A stretch of DNA of 64,000 nt. It comes from Ophiura sarsii (Eukaryota; Echinodermata; Ophiuroidea; Amphilepidida; Ophiuridae). A program made the position numbers and the translations under genes. The notes beneath the pieces were generated by a model. That model was not told the DNA's origin. It ran no database searches and was given only the letters and a program-made list of their open reading frames with translations. Each line of letters begins with the position of its first letter. Position 1 is the first letter of the stretch. Below are positions 13,270 to 25,862 of this stretch, in pieces. The stretch covers positions 15,373,266 to 15,437,265 of the forward strand of contig CM069455.1 in the NCBI GenBank assembly GCA_035610835.1, written 5' to 3'.

Positions 13270-13376
13270 ATGCGCAACGGACTACAAAGAGGAATCGCAC
13301 CCGGCCTGTTCTATGATCCAATTGAACCGTGTTACCAAATTGACCTGCATGACATAAAACAGGTGTGTCTTCTTTA
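13270..13376 (+). repeat. Dispersed repeat, copy 1 (partner at 51109-51243)
   Basis: AACGGACTACAAAGAGGAAT, then CCGTGTTACCAAATTGACCT and AACAGGTGTGTCTTCTTT, match the reverse complement of 51109-51243 with small indels. The class is unknown. It lies right after the T1 MITE. Confidence 0.75.
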
Positions 13377-13601
13377 TGAAAATCTTAAACACAAGTTTAT
13401 TATTCCCGACAAGGTGTGAAGCTAATCCAAAACACGAATAACCTGTAGATGAGCCTAATCTCACTTTACATGCTTGATTACTGAAAGATGACAGAACATG
13501 GACACTACCCAAGGTACCCAAGCTCGGTCCCATCTCTCAAAAATATGAGTATATATTGATAATTTAAATACATACAGTACCCATTATAAAACTGGGCTCT
13601 A

Positions 13602-13885
13602 CTCGCTAGTCATAAGGGTCGCTAGTCATAACGTGTATTTTCCTATATGGCCACGAGTGCGCTAGTCAGAAAAGTATCTTAGGGTTAGGGTTAGGTTTAG
13701 GGTAGGGTTAGGGTAGGTTTATGGTTAGGTTTAGGGTTAGGGTTAGGGTTAGGGTAGGATAGGGTATGGTTAAGGTTAGGGTTAGAGTTAGGGTTAGGGT
13801 TAGGGTTAGGGTAGGGTTAGTGTTTGTGACTAGCGACCCTTATGACTAGTGACCCTTATGACCAGCGACCCTTATGACTAGCGAG
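13602..13885. mobile_element. Telomere-like TTAGGG tract enclosed by inverted repeats
   Basis: The core (about 13680-13820) is a degenerate run of TTAGGG with GTAGGG and GTTTAGGG variants. On its left stand two copies of GCTAGTCATAA (one as GCTAGTCATAAGGGTC) and on its right three to four inverted copies (GACCCTTATGACTAGC). The outer ends CTCGCTAG and CTAGCGAG are perfect inverse complements. The whole could fold into one stem with the telomeric tract in the loop. An inverted-repeat transposon that carries a telomere-like filler is the simplest reading. Confidence 0.8.
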
Positions 13886-13889
13886 TTTG

Positions 13890-15225
13890 TCCCATTGTTG
13901 AACTATGTATAAGGCAACAAATGTCGCTTTAGTATGTTTTAGAATAGAACGCGACATCTTGTTCGTGGCCCATGATGACCATGATCGACCATGCATGCTT
14001 TGAATGAAGCTGACCAATCAATGGAAATATTAATTCAAATTCATGGATAAGGCGAGGACAAAACTGGAAGAGAAGCACTATTTAAACGTCGGCAAAACTG
14101 CAGCATGCTCTTGTACGGGTTTATGTAATGATAATCATAAAGCTTTGATCATCAAACAGTACAATGTGTTCAATTATCACTAGAATCACGTCCTTAGTAG
14201 CATGCTTATAGCTCATCAAATATAATCATAATTCAACCAAAAGGCTTATTAAGAAAGCAGCCAAATAAAATGGAGTAAATTATAACTTCAATTTTATTTG
14301 ATTTTCATTTATTATTAGAATATTAAAACATAACGTAACATAACGCAATACGAAACGACGTGTTAGGTGGTTAATTATGGCCTCGAAGAAAAATAATGTT
14401 CAGTATAGTACGACCAACTATCACATGATTAACAAAAACAATTCTTGTCTATTGGAAATTTTCGAAATGTTTTCATCTATTTTTAACTTGCAATGTTTGA
14501 AATTTTGGCGAAATAAATACAATGTATAAAACATTTTAAGGAAATTGGTGGAATTTGTTATAATTTGTCTTTATTTATATTTATATTTGTTGTTGGTAAT
14601 TTGTGGCCTATTTTTTCAACATTGAAGAAGAAAAAACGTCCACTCGACCCTAAATGTCCGTCTGAACGCAGAAACAGAGTAATTTTTTTCGCTGATTTAG
14701 CCTCGCGTAAAATATTATTTTGATAGAATCGGACGACCTCAAATGATAATTAGTAACAGAATCAACAGGTCTTCTGCAGCTTTCGTAGTGCAACATTCAA
14801 TCATCAGCTGATACGTCCATACTATCATGACTATAACCTTCTAGAATTAAATGATGAATTATTGATATCAAACAGATTAACACGAATCACTAGTGACTCG
14901 GGCTTCATTATTGTAATAATTGACTCGATTTGTCCGCAATCATATCATAAATTCATGATTTATCATTTCTTTTCAAACTTGTTGGTTGATGGTGATTGAT
15001 TGTTGATGTAGGCCTATGTCATATCGGTGATGTTTAGTACAATGGGATTGCATTAGTGAAAATATCTAGTAGGCCTACAAATATCTAGTAAGCCTACATG
15101 TATGTAGTGGCGACAGAAGGTTCCAATCACCAATTACAGTATAAGTATAGGCATTTTGGCTTCTTTCCATTTCCATTTCCATTTCCGTCCCTATACGGCC
15201 TTTAGTGAAGAGGAGATGCTCGCCC
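13890..15225. other. Gene-free AT-rich stretch
   Basis: No recognisable gene, RNA or repeat, apart from two TAGGCCTA palindromes at 15009 and 15070. Confidence 0.5.
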
Positions 15226-15235
15226 CCTCTGATGC

Positions 15236-15333
15236 CCCCCCCCCCCCCCCCATTGAAATGACATACGCTATACAAAAAACATTCGGTTATGCTCCCTGAT
15301 CACAGGCTTGCCCCCCCCCCCCCCCCCCCCCCC
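15236..15333 (+). repeat. Poly-C tracts
   Basis: Two C runs, about 16 bases near 15236-15251 and 23 bases at 15311-15333, sit 60 bp apart. The second is followed by ATTACGCCACTG. Confidence 0.9.
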
Positions 15334-16472
15334 ATGACCCTATAATCTATCATTACGCCACTGTAGCCCATATACCGTATCAATAAATAACATGAATAAA
15401 AGGCTATCCCATTTTACGATTACGACTTGACTAAAAAAGAGAACATTATTGAACAATTTTTGAACATCAGGACAGGAAACAGACGATCCGCTTTTTTTCT
15501 ACCCGTATTTTTTTGAAATTATGACGTCACTAAAATCGTTAAATATACATATGTGCCAAATTTCAGGTTGTGTGTCTAACCAAACCTCGACCAAAACAAA
15601 AATATAAATAAATAATATATAATCATATAGACTCGGACAAACTGGCGTGAATTAAATTAACAATAGAATTACACGGTCTCGAACCCCGGTATAAAATGGT
15701 ATAAACACAATTTATTTTAAGTGCATCACATGAGCATGTGCGTGACACTTGGATTTTGTTCTATTTTTTCAATTATTGACCAATGCGACGAAGAAAAAAA
15801 CCCATTCTACAAGAAAAACGGACCTATACCTCTCAGGTAGGTCGGTCCGGCGAAACTTAATGCCCAGTGACCGGTCCCCGTATAGGCAATGATGGGTTGG
15901 GGTGTATGTGGGGGTGGCGGGCCGGTTGTTTCAAAATGTCCGTTAAAATGTGGGTGAACTTCCACACTTTTTGAAATTGTAAACATGTTTTCTTTTATTT
16001 ATTTTATTTTATTTTATTTTTTTATTATTTTTTTTTCTCGTCGCCTATTAACAGATTAAGGACAACCATAACATTTGAGACTATATCATTATTAATATAA
16101 ACGCGTCAATTTTGACCTCGTAGTGATACCATATGCTGCAAACACAGGAAGAAAACTCATCTAATTTGTTGGAGCCGTGATAATTCATAATTATAATATT
16201 GATATAGTCTCATCTCTAATTGTTTTAGCGATTCATAAAACCATATTTTTCCCGTTTCGGTTCACTGATATTTTGTAAACAAGCAATTTCCTGCAAGGAA
16301 GCTTATTAATGAATCATAATGATTTTCATTCTAAGCTGGTCAATTAAAATACGGGCGAAACCAGGGGATGGAATTTTTGCCCTGCCATCTCTATCTAAGG
16401 CTTGCCAAACCGTCACATATTTCCCCAAATGAAATGACAAATTATTGTCCTCCTTCCCTCACCCCGCCCTCC

Positions 16473-16655
16473 GATCACAGACAGGCTCCCCCCCCCCCCC
16501 CCCCCCACCGGCGCTCACCCCGGATCACAGACCTGCCCTCCTCCCCCCACCCCGCCCCCGATCAGACCTGCCCTCCTCCCCGCCCCCGATCAGACCTGCC
16601 CTCCTTCCCATCCAGCCCCCCCCCCCCCCCGATCACAGATCTGCCCTCCCCCTTC
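16473..16655 (+). repeat. C-rich minisatellite, 27-36-bp unit
   Basis: Four to five units of the form GATCAGACCTGCCCTCCTCC plus a C-run of variable length. Length differences arise from the C-runs and from GATCACAGA versus GATCAGA starts. Proline-rich open frames across it are a by-product. Confidence 0.85.
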
Positions 16656-16825
16656 ATAAAAACCCCAGTTACGCCCATTGTTGAAATATGATTTTATAAA
16701 TTTCAAAATCTAACGATTTTCGTTACTTTATGTCTTTATAGCCAATATAGGCCTATTCGAAATAAGACTGTATCACTAATTCTACCCGAAATGATCAGGT
16801 ATTTCAAAGGTTCAGGCACTGATAA

Positions 16826-17126
16826 CAGGGCCGTAAGACACTTTTTTCAAAGGGGGGGGGGGCGTTTTTAAAAAAAAATCACGGGAAGATTTTTGTGAGT
16901 CAAATATGCGCGTGTAGCGCGCGAAAATTTTCGAATTTGCACCTATTTTTTGCACGATCGAGGTACATTTTGGCTCTAAACAAGCTTGTAGCAAAGAATA
17001 TTGCATTTTGGGAAGACAAATGCGCGCTTTTTTCATCTGTGTACACATTTTCCGGGGAAGATTTTCAAAGGGGGGGGGGGGGCGATCGCCACCATCGCCC
17101 CCCCCCCCCCCCTTCTTACGGGCCTG
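16826..17126. mobile_element. 301-bp inverted-repeat element, hAT-like ends
   Basis: The left end CAGGGCCGTAAGA and the right end read inward CAGGCCCGTAAGA differ at one position. G12 and C14-type tracts lie just inside both ends, and an extra G-tract sits at 17071-17083. The direct repeat GATAA flanks both sides (16821-16825 and 17127-17131). CAGGG-type ends suggest the hAT superfamily, but an 8-bp target duplication is not seen. Confidence 0.6.
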
Positions 17127-17189
17127 GATAAATACATAGGATTTTATTAAACCCTTAAAAGCGTTTTAAAAAACGTCCAGAAAAAAAAT

Positions 17190-18770
17190 GTAACGCAACA
17201 TTTATATGGGCGGCCAAATGGGCCAAAAGGGTACAAAACGCATTAGGTATATGTGAAATATTGCAAAAAATACGTAAGGTACCGGTAGTGTCGAAAATGC
17301 AGCAAGTAGTGTGCAAAACCATTACTATAAGAAAATGCAAAGGGTAGTGTTTAAACGTTTATAGTAAAACATGAATGGTAGTGTCAGGGACCGTGACGGA
17401 TAAAATAATACTGACAACTATAAACTTTATTTATATTGGCCAAGGGTTCGCGTGATTTTTTCAAAGCTATAGATGAGGTGACCGTTGTTTACATTTAGAA
17501 CGCCCTCTGTTGATTTGAGACAAAACACACCGGGCAAGAGTTCCTATAGTTTACATAGGCCAGATCAGGTTTTCTAACTAGATTGTGGTGTCACAGCAAA
17601 TTGTTATCAAAACTGTCTTTAAACTTGCTTAGGAATGCTATAAGCTATCGCATTTCACACAAAAAATTAAAAATAAATGAGTTTTACAATTCATTAGAAA
17701 GAAATTTCATGTTGTCTTCATTAAATTTACTGTAAATTCTGCCTGGCGGGAATCAACAGAGGGTGTCCCATTTGTAAATACTTGACGTCACCGGTCACAC
17801 CATCTATTCGACATGAAGTTGACTTCAACATGTTCAAGTCAGGCTCTGCCCATTTTCACGTTACTATATTTTGTTTAGAATAAAATATATTTCAAAAGTT
17901 CGAGGTTCAAATTCAAATCGTATTTGGAATTAATATGTTATTATTTTACAACATCATTAACATCTTTTGGAGTTTTGGAAAATGTGCACTATTATGAATT
18001 ATGGGGTTCAACAAGTGCATGTCCGACTACGACGGTATATCGGGACTGCCTGATTACGAATATAAATAAAGTTAGGTACTGTCATTGGTCATATCATTTT
18101 ATCCGTTCCGTATTTTTTACTATAAACATTTTGCATGACTTCTGCATTTGCTACCATAAATGTTAAACACTACATTTTGTATTTTCTACAGTAAACGTTT
18201 TGCACACTATCGATTGCATTTTCTACAGTAAATGTTTTGTACACTACCGTTTGCATTTTCTACAGTAAATGTTTTGTACCTACACTGTAAAAAGAAGCGT
18301 TTATATTTCTGATAACACTTAATAAACACTTCAACACGTTTATGTTTATGTTTTACGTGTAAAGGTATAGGACTCGGCATTGCATACGATAAACGTTTGC
18401 ATAAACACTACAACACGTTTATAGAGGTATTTGTTGTATAATTATTAACACCCCAACATGTTTCTTATTGCTGATATAAACATGTTGGTGTGTTAATAAA
18501 TATTACAAAATTACCTCTATAAACGTGTTGTAGTGTTTATGCAAACGTTTATCGTATGCAATATACCTTTACACGTAAAACATAAAAATAAACGTGTTGA
18601 AGTGTTTATTAAGTGTTATCAGAAATATAACAACGCTTCTTTTTACAGTGTACCTTTTCATTTTTTCTACAGTAAATGTTTTGTACACTATACCTTTTGC
18701 ATTTTCTACACTACTATTTGCATTTTTTACGCTACCTAACACGTTTTGTACCCTTTGTACCCTTAAATAA
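17190..18770. mobile_element. 1.6-kb inverted-repeat element with subterminal tandem repeats
   Basis: The left part (17220-17400; GGGTACAAAACG, AAAATGCA, GTAGTGT.AAA units, ending CCGTGACGGATAAAAT) is the inverse complement of the right part (18090-18760; ATTTTATCCGTTCCG, then TTTTCTACAGTAAATGTTTT units, ending CGTTTTGTACCC). The right arm is a tandem array of a roughly 40-bp unit. An inner inverted pair (ACGCCCTCTGTTGATT at about 17500 against AATCAACAGAGGGTGT at 17752) marks a nested fold. No transposase was found, so it looks non-autonomous. Confidence 0.6.
18283..18650. mobile_element. 368-bp near-palindromic TA-flanked element
   Basis: The ends CACTGTAAAAAGAAGCG and CGCTTCTTTTTACAGTG are exact inverse complements, flanked by TA (18281-18282 and 18651-18652). 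The inverted match runs through most of the element (for example GTTTGCATAAACACTACAAC against its complement), leaving a small centre near 18470. It is inserted inside the TTTTCTACAGTAAATG tandem array of the larger element, so it is younger than that. Confidence 0.85.
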
Positions 18771-19160
18771 TGTACAGCCGTGGGTTTTTATGATCAAACT
18801 ACAGAATAAAAGTATTCTTTATTACACGGCGAACACGTTAGTCATGGTTATGGTCATGATAAAACCAACCAAGTTTTATCATCAAAATGGCCTTTTAATA
18901 GTCAGTTTTTATAGACTTATATACCAAGGCTATTCGGGAAAGCACCTGAAACTTGTGGAACCATCCGGCGAGTGGAATTGAACAAGGTTTTCTGTACTAT
19001 TAATTTAACCAAAACGGGCAAAAGCTGTACGTATAATACTTGTCCTCAACCATTCTTTCTGTAGAGCCTTGATTGTTGAACCAGACATAGTGAGAGTCGC
19101 ATAAAAGTTAAATAATCAAACATTATACGGTTTCACATTGGCAATAGCCCGTTTAGCATG

Positions 19161-19380
19161 TTTAGGCGACAAATGGACCTTTGGGTCGGTCGGTCGGGCT
19201 TTTGTTAAACATGTAGGCCTCCATAAATCTGTAAAAAATGTTTCCGTGTGTTTGACAAACTATAAAAGATATTGGGGTCGGTATTCATTTGCACGTCAAA
19301 ATATATGTTTTCCCCAAATTCTAAAAAGGGTTGGGTCGCGGAAGAGCCCGCAGAACAAGGTTTCTTTTTCATCGCCTTAT
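19161..19380. mobile_element. Inverted-repeat element of the TAAGGCGA family, copy 1
   Basis: The left end TTAGGCGACAAATGGACC and the right end, inverse complement TAAGGCGATGAAAAAGAAACC, enclose GGTCGGTCGG-rich sequence. Other members lie at 19976-20275 and 40881-41210, with single ends near 41331 and 52037. The shared sense is TAAGGCGA..AAAACCTGTTCTACCGG. Confidence 0.55.
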
Positions 19381-19975
19381 TTAGATTTTCATTTTGACCT
19401 TGTCGTTATTTATATTATCATAACCAAAATGTCGTTTTTGTTTGTTTATTCAGACATAAAAGAGTAATAAAAATATATAAGGATTAAAGATGGGAGGGGA
19501 CATGTTCTTCTCCTATTATTTATTAGTTATCGTTGTTTTACTTTTTCTTAGCACAATTTCATTTCAAACAGCACGCCATTTCCACTAATCAAAGAGGATT
19601 TGACGCATATGGCCATATGGGTGCATATATATTTTACGAAGTCGAATGGCTTACAATAATTATTTTGTTATAAAAAATATATAGAAAATGATACTCAACA
19701 ACTACAAGTTCAATGTTAAACAGCTATACTACTACTAGCAAACATTATCTTTAACATGTTTAATAAGATAAAGAATGATTATGACGAAAAGCTCGGGGCT
19801 CTCTCATTTTTCAAAGAACAGGAATGAGAAATCCCCTGGCGAAGGTCATTAAACCAGAACCGACTTAACCATGACTATTACCGCGCGTAATTAACGAAAT
19901 TGTATTTTAGCAAATATTGTAAAAGAATGCCGTCTGTATCCGATATTGTGCACTGTGTGTATTTAACACTGGGGT

Positions 19976-20275
19976 CTTAGAAGACGAAAATAAACCTGTT
20001 CTACGGGTAAATGGACCTCACGGGTAGAGTCGGTCGGTCGGTCGGTTTTATTCCGGTAATTTTGGTCAATGTTCTAAAAAAAATTAAAAATAAAAAAAAA
20101 ATATATATATATCAAAAACATAAATCAAAAATGTAACAGAAATTTAAAATCTGCAAACAATTTGCAAAATGTTTCCAAAAATGTTCTAAATGTTTTGTTT
20201 TGTTTTGAACATTTGAACAAAATAGGTCGGTCGAACCCGTACATCATGGTGTTTTTCTTTGTCGTCACCTTAACA
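19976..20275. mobile_element. TAAGGCGA-family inverted-repeat element, copy 2
   Basis: The left end AGAAGACGAAAATAAACCTG, then TTCTACGGG and TCGGTCGGTCGGTCGG, pairs imperfectly with the right end (GGTCGGTCGAACCCGTACAT and TTCTTTGTCGTCACCTTAAC). The centre is A-rich with a short TA repeat near 20102. Confidence 0.5.
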
Positions 20276-20279
20276 CGCT

Positions 20280-23200
20280 TTGTTTAGGTGGCTATGTTAC
20301 CAAATATTGACTGTGTTAAAAGCACGGAGTACTTCACTTGCGCTTGTTTTAATCTAATCATATTTTGGAGTGTCACTGTCAGTCATTGGGCCTGGTGATT
20401 GAATCTTGGAAGAGATGATATAACTTAATTGATCGTATGCTTACATTGACTGCTGCGTCGTTATGATAACCCCTATTTACTCGTTGTCACGACGTGTAGT
20501 GTCTTTGTTGCATGACTTTGTAAATAAGACAAACTAATATTGTGAAGCACTGTGATCCGATCACTTGTAAAAGAAAGACTCCTCGGTGGGACGATACCTG
20601 CCCCTGTTGTTTGGAAACAATTAAGATGTCGCGTGTGTCGCGTTCACCTGCTCAAATAAGTGGTGACATTAATAATAAGATATTAAATGCTACTTTACTT
20701 CAATACAAAAGAAGATGCATCTTCAAAAAAATTGATTGTTTTGAGAATGGCTCTTTAGTAATATCGTATATGAATTTATGTTCATTGTTTACTTTTTCGA
20801 GTCTATATTAGTTCTATATTATTATAATATATTAATTTGTCTTTCTTTATTTTGCTTTACTTTTTGTGTATTCATGTTGGGTTTTTATTTATTTGATTTT
20901 TTTATGTTTGTGTGTGTATTTATTTATTTATTTATTTATTTTATTTTTATTTATTTTCTTCCCCGATTGGGATATACCATGTAGCGTTTAATGTTAGACT
21001 ATTTGATTTTAGTGCGTGAGTAAATTTGGTTATTATTCAATGACACGAATTGGCCGTTTATAAGTAGGCTATGTTTACTATATAGTTACACGTGCGTAAC
21101 ATCGTGGTTATAATCATATTCAAAATATTATCATTATAGCATAATTATAAATTTGGTCTCTAATTCTATCCGGCTTAATCCGAAAAATTGTGTAAAAAAA
21201 TATCACATTGTGGTATTAAACATCCACGTGCTTTAATACGTTTAATTACCGGTAGGCTAAGTGCGTTTGTCTATTGTTAGGTATAAAAAAACACAGTGAA
21301 ACACTGTCACTGAGATGAGTTCACTTGCTTCATTAAACAACATCTAGTGACCCTTCATAACTGAGTGGTATCCACTGAACCCTTCTAATATGCTTAAGGC
21401 TTTCGTTGTATTTTATACCATCATGGTTTTAAACCCGTAAGGCATATTTTTTCCTGCTGAAACACATCTCTTATCTTGGCCATCAACAGCAGTTTCCGAT
21501 ATCTACACATGTACATTGTGCGGTTCTGGTCAAATATCTTACCATGGAAAAAGCACCTACCATCAAAAAACTAAACTATAACGAGACGATGTCATTGTTC
21601 ATTATATAAAAGGGGGAAAACAATACGTTATGTCCACTGAAACAAGGTGGTCTATTGTATGCATTGGATACCGCGTCTCTTTGTTTCTAGACAGGCTACA
21701 GGGTATGTTACATCATGGTCAGTAGAGTGTTTAGGTCATGGCAACAAATTGCTAAAGATGTTTTACCAGGTTTTACCGGTATAAGATTTTCTTTTTAAAT
21801 AGGCTTTTGGGTTTCGATCAATTTTTGCATGGAGGGATCGATTGTGTCTATAGACAAATTACAAAATAGCACGTGCAGCTTTAAGTGGATGTTTTAAACG
21901 CAAAAATATTGATAACAGGATTAGGCAGTTGAAGTGGCCTGCTGGTGACGACGACTCTGGATCATGAAAGCTGGATTTCAAGAATGGAGGTGTGTGGGTG
22001 TGGTTTGATGAGATTGGTTATAGAAATGGATCCCGAATTTGAATTTTTGTACCAAATAATTACACTAGCCTTTATTTTTACTATATAATGCTCAAAGACA
22101 AATTCCTTGGGCACTGACCATGCTGACTGACCCTACTACTGAAAAGTACTACCGAGTGACTGGATGACTGCTCATGCTGATACTATAGTGATAATGTCCA
22201 TAAATCCGCTATAATACTAGCTTTGTCATTTTAACAGTTTCGTAAACATGCATGGACATACATACTGCAACTCAAAAGCGAAAATACCAGGTATCATGAA
22301 ATAGGCCTACTACGGGATTTATAGTGGCAGCAGTACCTAGGCTATAGGCTACCTGAGACTATTTACCATGGACTTATGTCCATGCATGAATTATAGCCTA
22401 TACCTTATTTAAGGCTAATGAAAGTCAATTACGAGTTTCTCGTTACTTGTTTTTACAGTTTTTTTGCTGAGTGATGAGGCGATTTTTTTCATTATTCAAT
22501 ATTCATTATTTGATCAGATTTCATTATTGACATGTAAATGCGTGTTTGATCAACCCATTGATACTGGGGCTTATTAAATGATATATAATATTCACGAAAG
22601 GTATACTAGTTTACAAAGCCTTGCTTTTGAGCTAAGTTCCCAGTTTCATAAGGGGAAAATATGTTTGAAATTGCTAAAACTGGCTACAATGATGATTTGA
22701 AAGTTTGTTTTTTGGGTTTTTTTTGGCAATCTTGAAATTTGGACGCTAGTGAAAATAGTGACGCGGGTGGGAAACGGGAAACTCGAAATCGACTTTCAGG
22801 CGCCTAACATATTTGTCTCAGGGCAGCACAAAGTAGGATTTTCAGGCATTATACATGTACATCAGTGCAGAAACGTGTATACTTGTGTTTTCTCTTGAAT
22901 CGGGGAGCATATCAGCCACGATAATATATGTACACAAATATGAACCTTAAGATGAAGTGTTGGTGACCGCAGGTACGTGACAGGTCAAAAAGGTAGTCAT
23001 CCTCCAAACAATTCTCAAACTATATCAATCTCCAATACCAGAGCCCTCAACCACTAACCCTACCCCCCCCCCCCCCCCCCCCCCACACCCGATAAAGACT
23101 TTTAATAATGATGATAAAATAATATATTAATGGGTTGAAAATGTCGAGATCAATCAACCCAAATCACACCACGCACGTTCCTGTGCGCGACGATGATTAT

Positions 23201-25290
23201 TATTACTTTCAAAATTACGATTTCTCAATGTCGTCGATCTTCGCGTTCGCTACGTAGCTGCAGACGGGCGGGGGAAATATTTAAAACACTAACAACATAC
23301 ATAAATGAGCTATATCAAAAAACGTGCGAATTTGCAACAATATCTCGACGAGACAACTTCTAACAGAGCTTTAGAGAATGAGAGAGAGAGAGAAGGAGGG
23401 AGAAAAAATGATGTGGCCCGTGGCAATGTCGGAGTTGACGCACTTGAGACGTAGAACACAGACTCAACACATCAAAAGCACCCGACTCCCACTACACCTT
23501 AAATTAAAAGCTCAATTGGAGATTCATTTTAAGAAGAGGGCTGATTTCTTGTATTTTGTTGTTATGTGCGCGGGAGATAATAAAATCAGGGTTTAGGAAA
23601 ACAGAGCTAAAGAGCCGGTAAGGTTGATACTACTATTTTATGTTGTTTATTATTTTACGCCTCCATTTTGTGTGTATTTATTATTATAACTATTAGGAGG
23701 CTAAAAATAGGGACTTCTATCATCTTATATATAATGTATGATAATGAAAATGCAAGTATTAGAATATTTAAATATACATAGAGGAGTAAAATGGTTTAAC
23801 TTTGTGAAAATAAGATAAGCTATATTACAGTCATTTTCTACATATCAATTAGTCGTCAGATATTGTTCTGACTATGTTTCTTACTAGAATTGGTCGAAAC
23901 TGTTGTGTCATAAAATTATATTTGTTAACAAAAAAATCAAGATTGTTTTTCTTCAAATTCATGATGGACAATCAACTTTTGGAAAAGAAAAAAAAATGAT
24001 GACTCTCTTTAAGTCTTAATGTCTGGACTATATACTTTGCTCTAAAACGATGAAAACTTTAGACAAATTATTTACAGATTCTTCTATCGAATCATAAAAT
24101 AGCACTGGCGTATTAAGTGTGTACCATGGCCAGACCGTCCAGAGAGCTCTTCGATACGTGAGTGAAACAAAAGAAAATTTGAGGTATCCCTAAAATAAAG
24201 AAACAAAACAAAGTTTCGACAAGGGATTATAATGCCACAGCCATGCACCCAAACGAAACATCTGCCGTCGTCGTACCTCCTCGGCACAGGTGAGGCGTAC
24301 TGTGAGGCCAAATAATAAATATATGTTGCTGGTGCCCTTTCTTGCGCTATTTTTTTTTGTCAGGGTGCAATTCAATGTAATTCAATTTATTCAGCTAAAT
24401 TAGTATACAAATATTAATAATACAATATGAAGGAGAGGCTAGGAGCCCCAGTGGAAACCCTAATAGACGGGCTTATATAATTGGGTCCCTTAACACAAAA
24501 ATAGAATGATAGCAAATAGAGAACTTTAATGACGGGAGAACAGAAAACACACAAAACAAGATCATATAGAACAGCACAAAATCAATACATGATAATCTAC
24601 TTTTGTTTTAAAATTGTGTTATTTCTTCGTAAAAATGTTCATAGAAGAATATGTTCAGAGTTAAGAAATTGTTACTACATAGTTATCACGTTTATGTGCG
24701 AGTCATCAAGAAATAGTAAATATATAGCATGACATATATCATAGGCTTTGATTATACATATCGCCATCATTCTTTGCTGCGAAAAAGACCAAACGACAAA
24801 CATGATGATTTTTTTGCCTTGCCAAAATAGCGTAAAACGTTCACAAAGCATATTATCGACTGATTGTTCTCAGTTATCCTAACTGTATTATGAACGTAAC
24901 ATTTAGCTCAAATGATTTCTTGTAAACTTTATTGACTGGAGTTAATTTGTCCGGTTCGGAAGCTATGTACCTTGTCCAGAGATCTACCGTGCGTTATTTT
25001 TGACCTATGTATGTATATTATGAGCACGATCAAATTAAGAGGGAGAGTTTTCTTATATTTCGTCATTTTTTCTTCACTGGAACTTTTTTGCGGTAGTGGA
25101 AAACATAATAAAAATAACTTTTGTTGTTTTATTTATTGGCAGCACCTCGAACAACAATTAGTTGAGAATCCAGGAATTGTATTAATTTATTAAAAAATTA
25201 AAAGAAATTATTATTATGGAACTATAGGACGTACTGTATAATGTTTGTGCCTGTGTGCCAATATTGGTTAAGCGAAAGGGGTCCGGCACC
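20280..25290. other. Gene-free stretch with simple repeats
   Basis: A TTTA microsatellite lies at about 20917-20955, a 22-base C-run at 23063-23084, and a GA-rich patch at 23374-23405. I found no exon, RNA gene or transposon with recognisable ends. Confidence 0.5.
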
Positions 25291-25299
25291 ATTTATACC

Positions 25300-25862
25300 T
25301 TTGATTGTCTGTTTATAAATCACCGAATGGTCTTGCACCTATAGATACATTATCAAATTTTGTTGAATGATATGTTCCAAATAGACAATTTAAGATCATC
25401 CAAGGATCATCTTCGTATTGTATCCTATGACAAGAGTCACAGTTGGGGACAGGTCTATTACTGTTTGGGCATCTAGATTATGGAATGATCTTCCTATACG
25501 CTACTTAACGGTACGAGTTGGAACCAGTGAAAGCGAGGCTCTCTGCGCCTCACTGCGCCGTAGTTTCACGCAGGTTTGTGCATCGTGTGACGCGGTTGGA
25601 CGCGCGCGCTGAGGGGAGAGCCTCGCTTTCATTCTAAAATGGCGATTGCGTGCAAGTAGCGTATAAGCTATATTAGACAGTCTGTTTCTGTTGTTGCCTT
25701 CAAGAAGGCACTTAATACAGTTTTGTTTCCAAACTAATTGTTTGCTTCTAATATCATTATCTTTATAATTTATTATTCTTATGCTATTTTGTATCTGTGT
25801 AAGCGCTTTGAGCCTCCGGGGAATGGCGCATCACATATTCTTGTTGTATATGTAGGCCTACT
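25300..25862 (+). mobile_element. LINE 3' fragment (CR1/L2-type), copy 2
   Basis: This is the same LINE family as 598-1160. Translated pieces include SPNGLAPI-like and YVPNRQFKIIQG-type blocks, then YPMTRVTVGDRSITVWASRLWNDLP, then the 3' tail TTTGTTTCCAAACTAATTGT and GCGCTTTGAGCCTCCGGGGA. Frameshifts show it is dead. It is split by a 163-bp element (25499-25661) placed within the LWNDLP-proximal codons. Confidence 0.85.
25499..25661. mobile_element. 163-bp DNA transposon inside the LINE, TATA target duplication
   Basis: The ends CGCTACTT and AAGTAGCG are exact inverse complements, flanked by TATA on both sides (25495-25498, 25662-25665). Inside lies a 15-bp inverted pair, GAAAGCGAGGCTCTC and GAGAGCCTCGCTTTC. 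Its base composition is much more GC- and CpG-rich than the surroundings. The LINE copy at 860 gives the unfilled site (CTTCCTATAATTATGAGACAG). Confidence 0.8.

Noticed and set aside
13680..13820. True chromosome end
   Set aside because: The TTAGGG tract is short, degenerate and enclosed by inverted repeats with ordinary DNA on both sides.
16368..16691. Proline-rich protein
   Set aside because: Translation of a C-rich minisatellite; two frames are open for the same reason.
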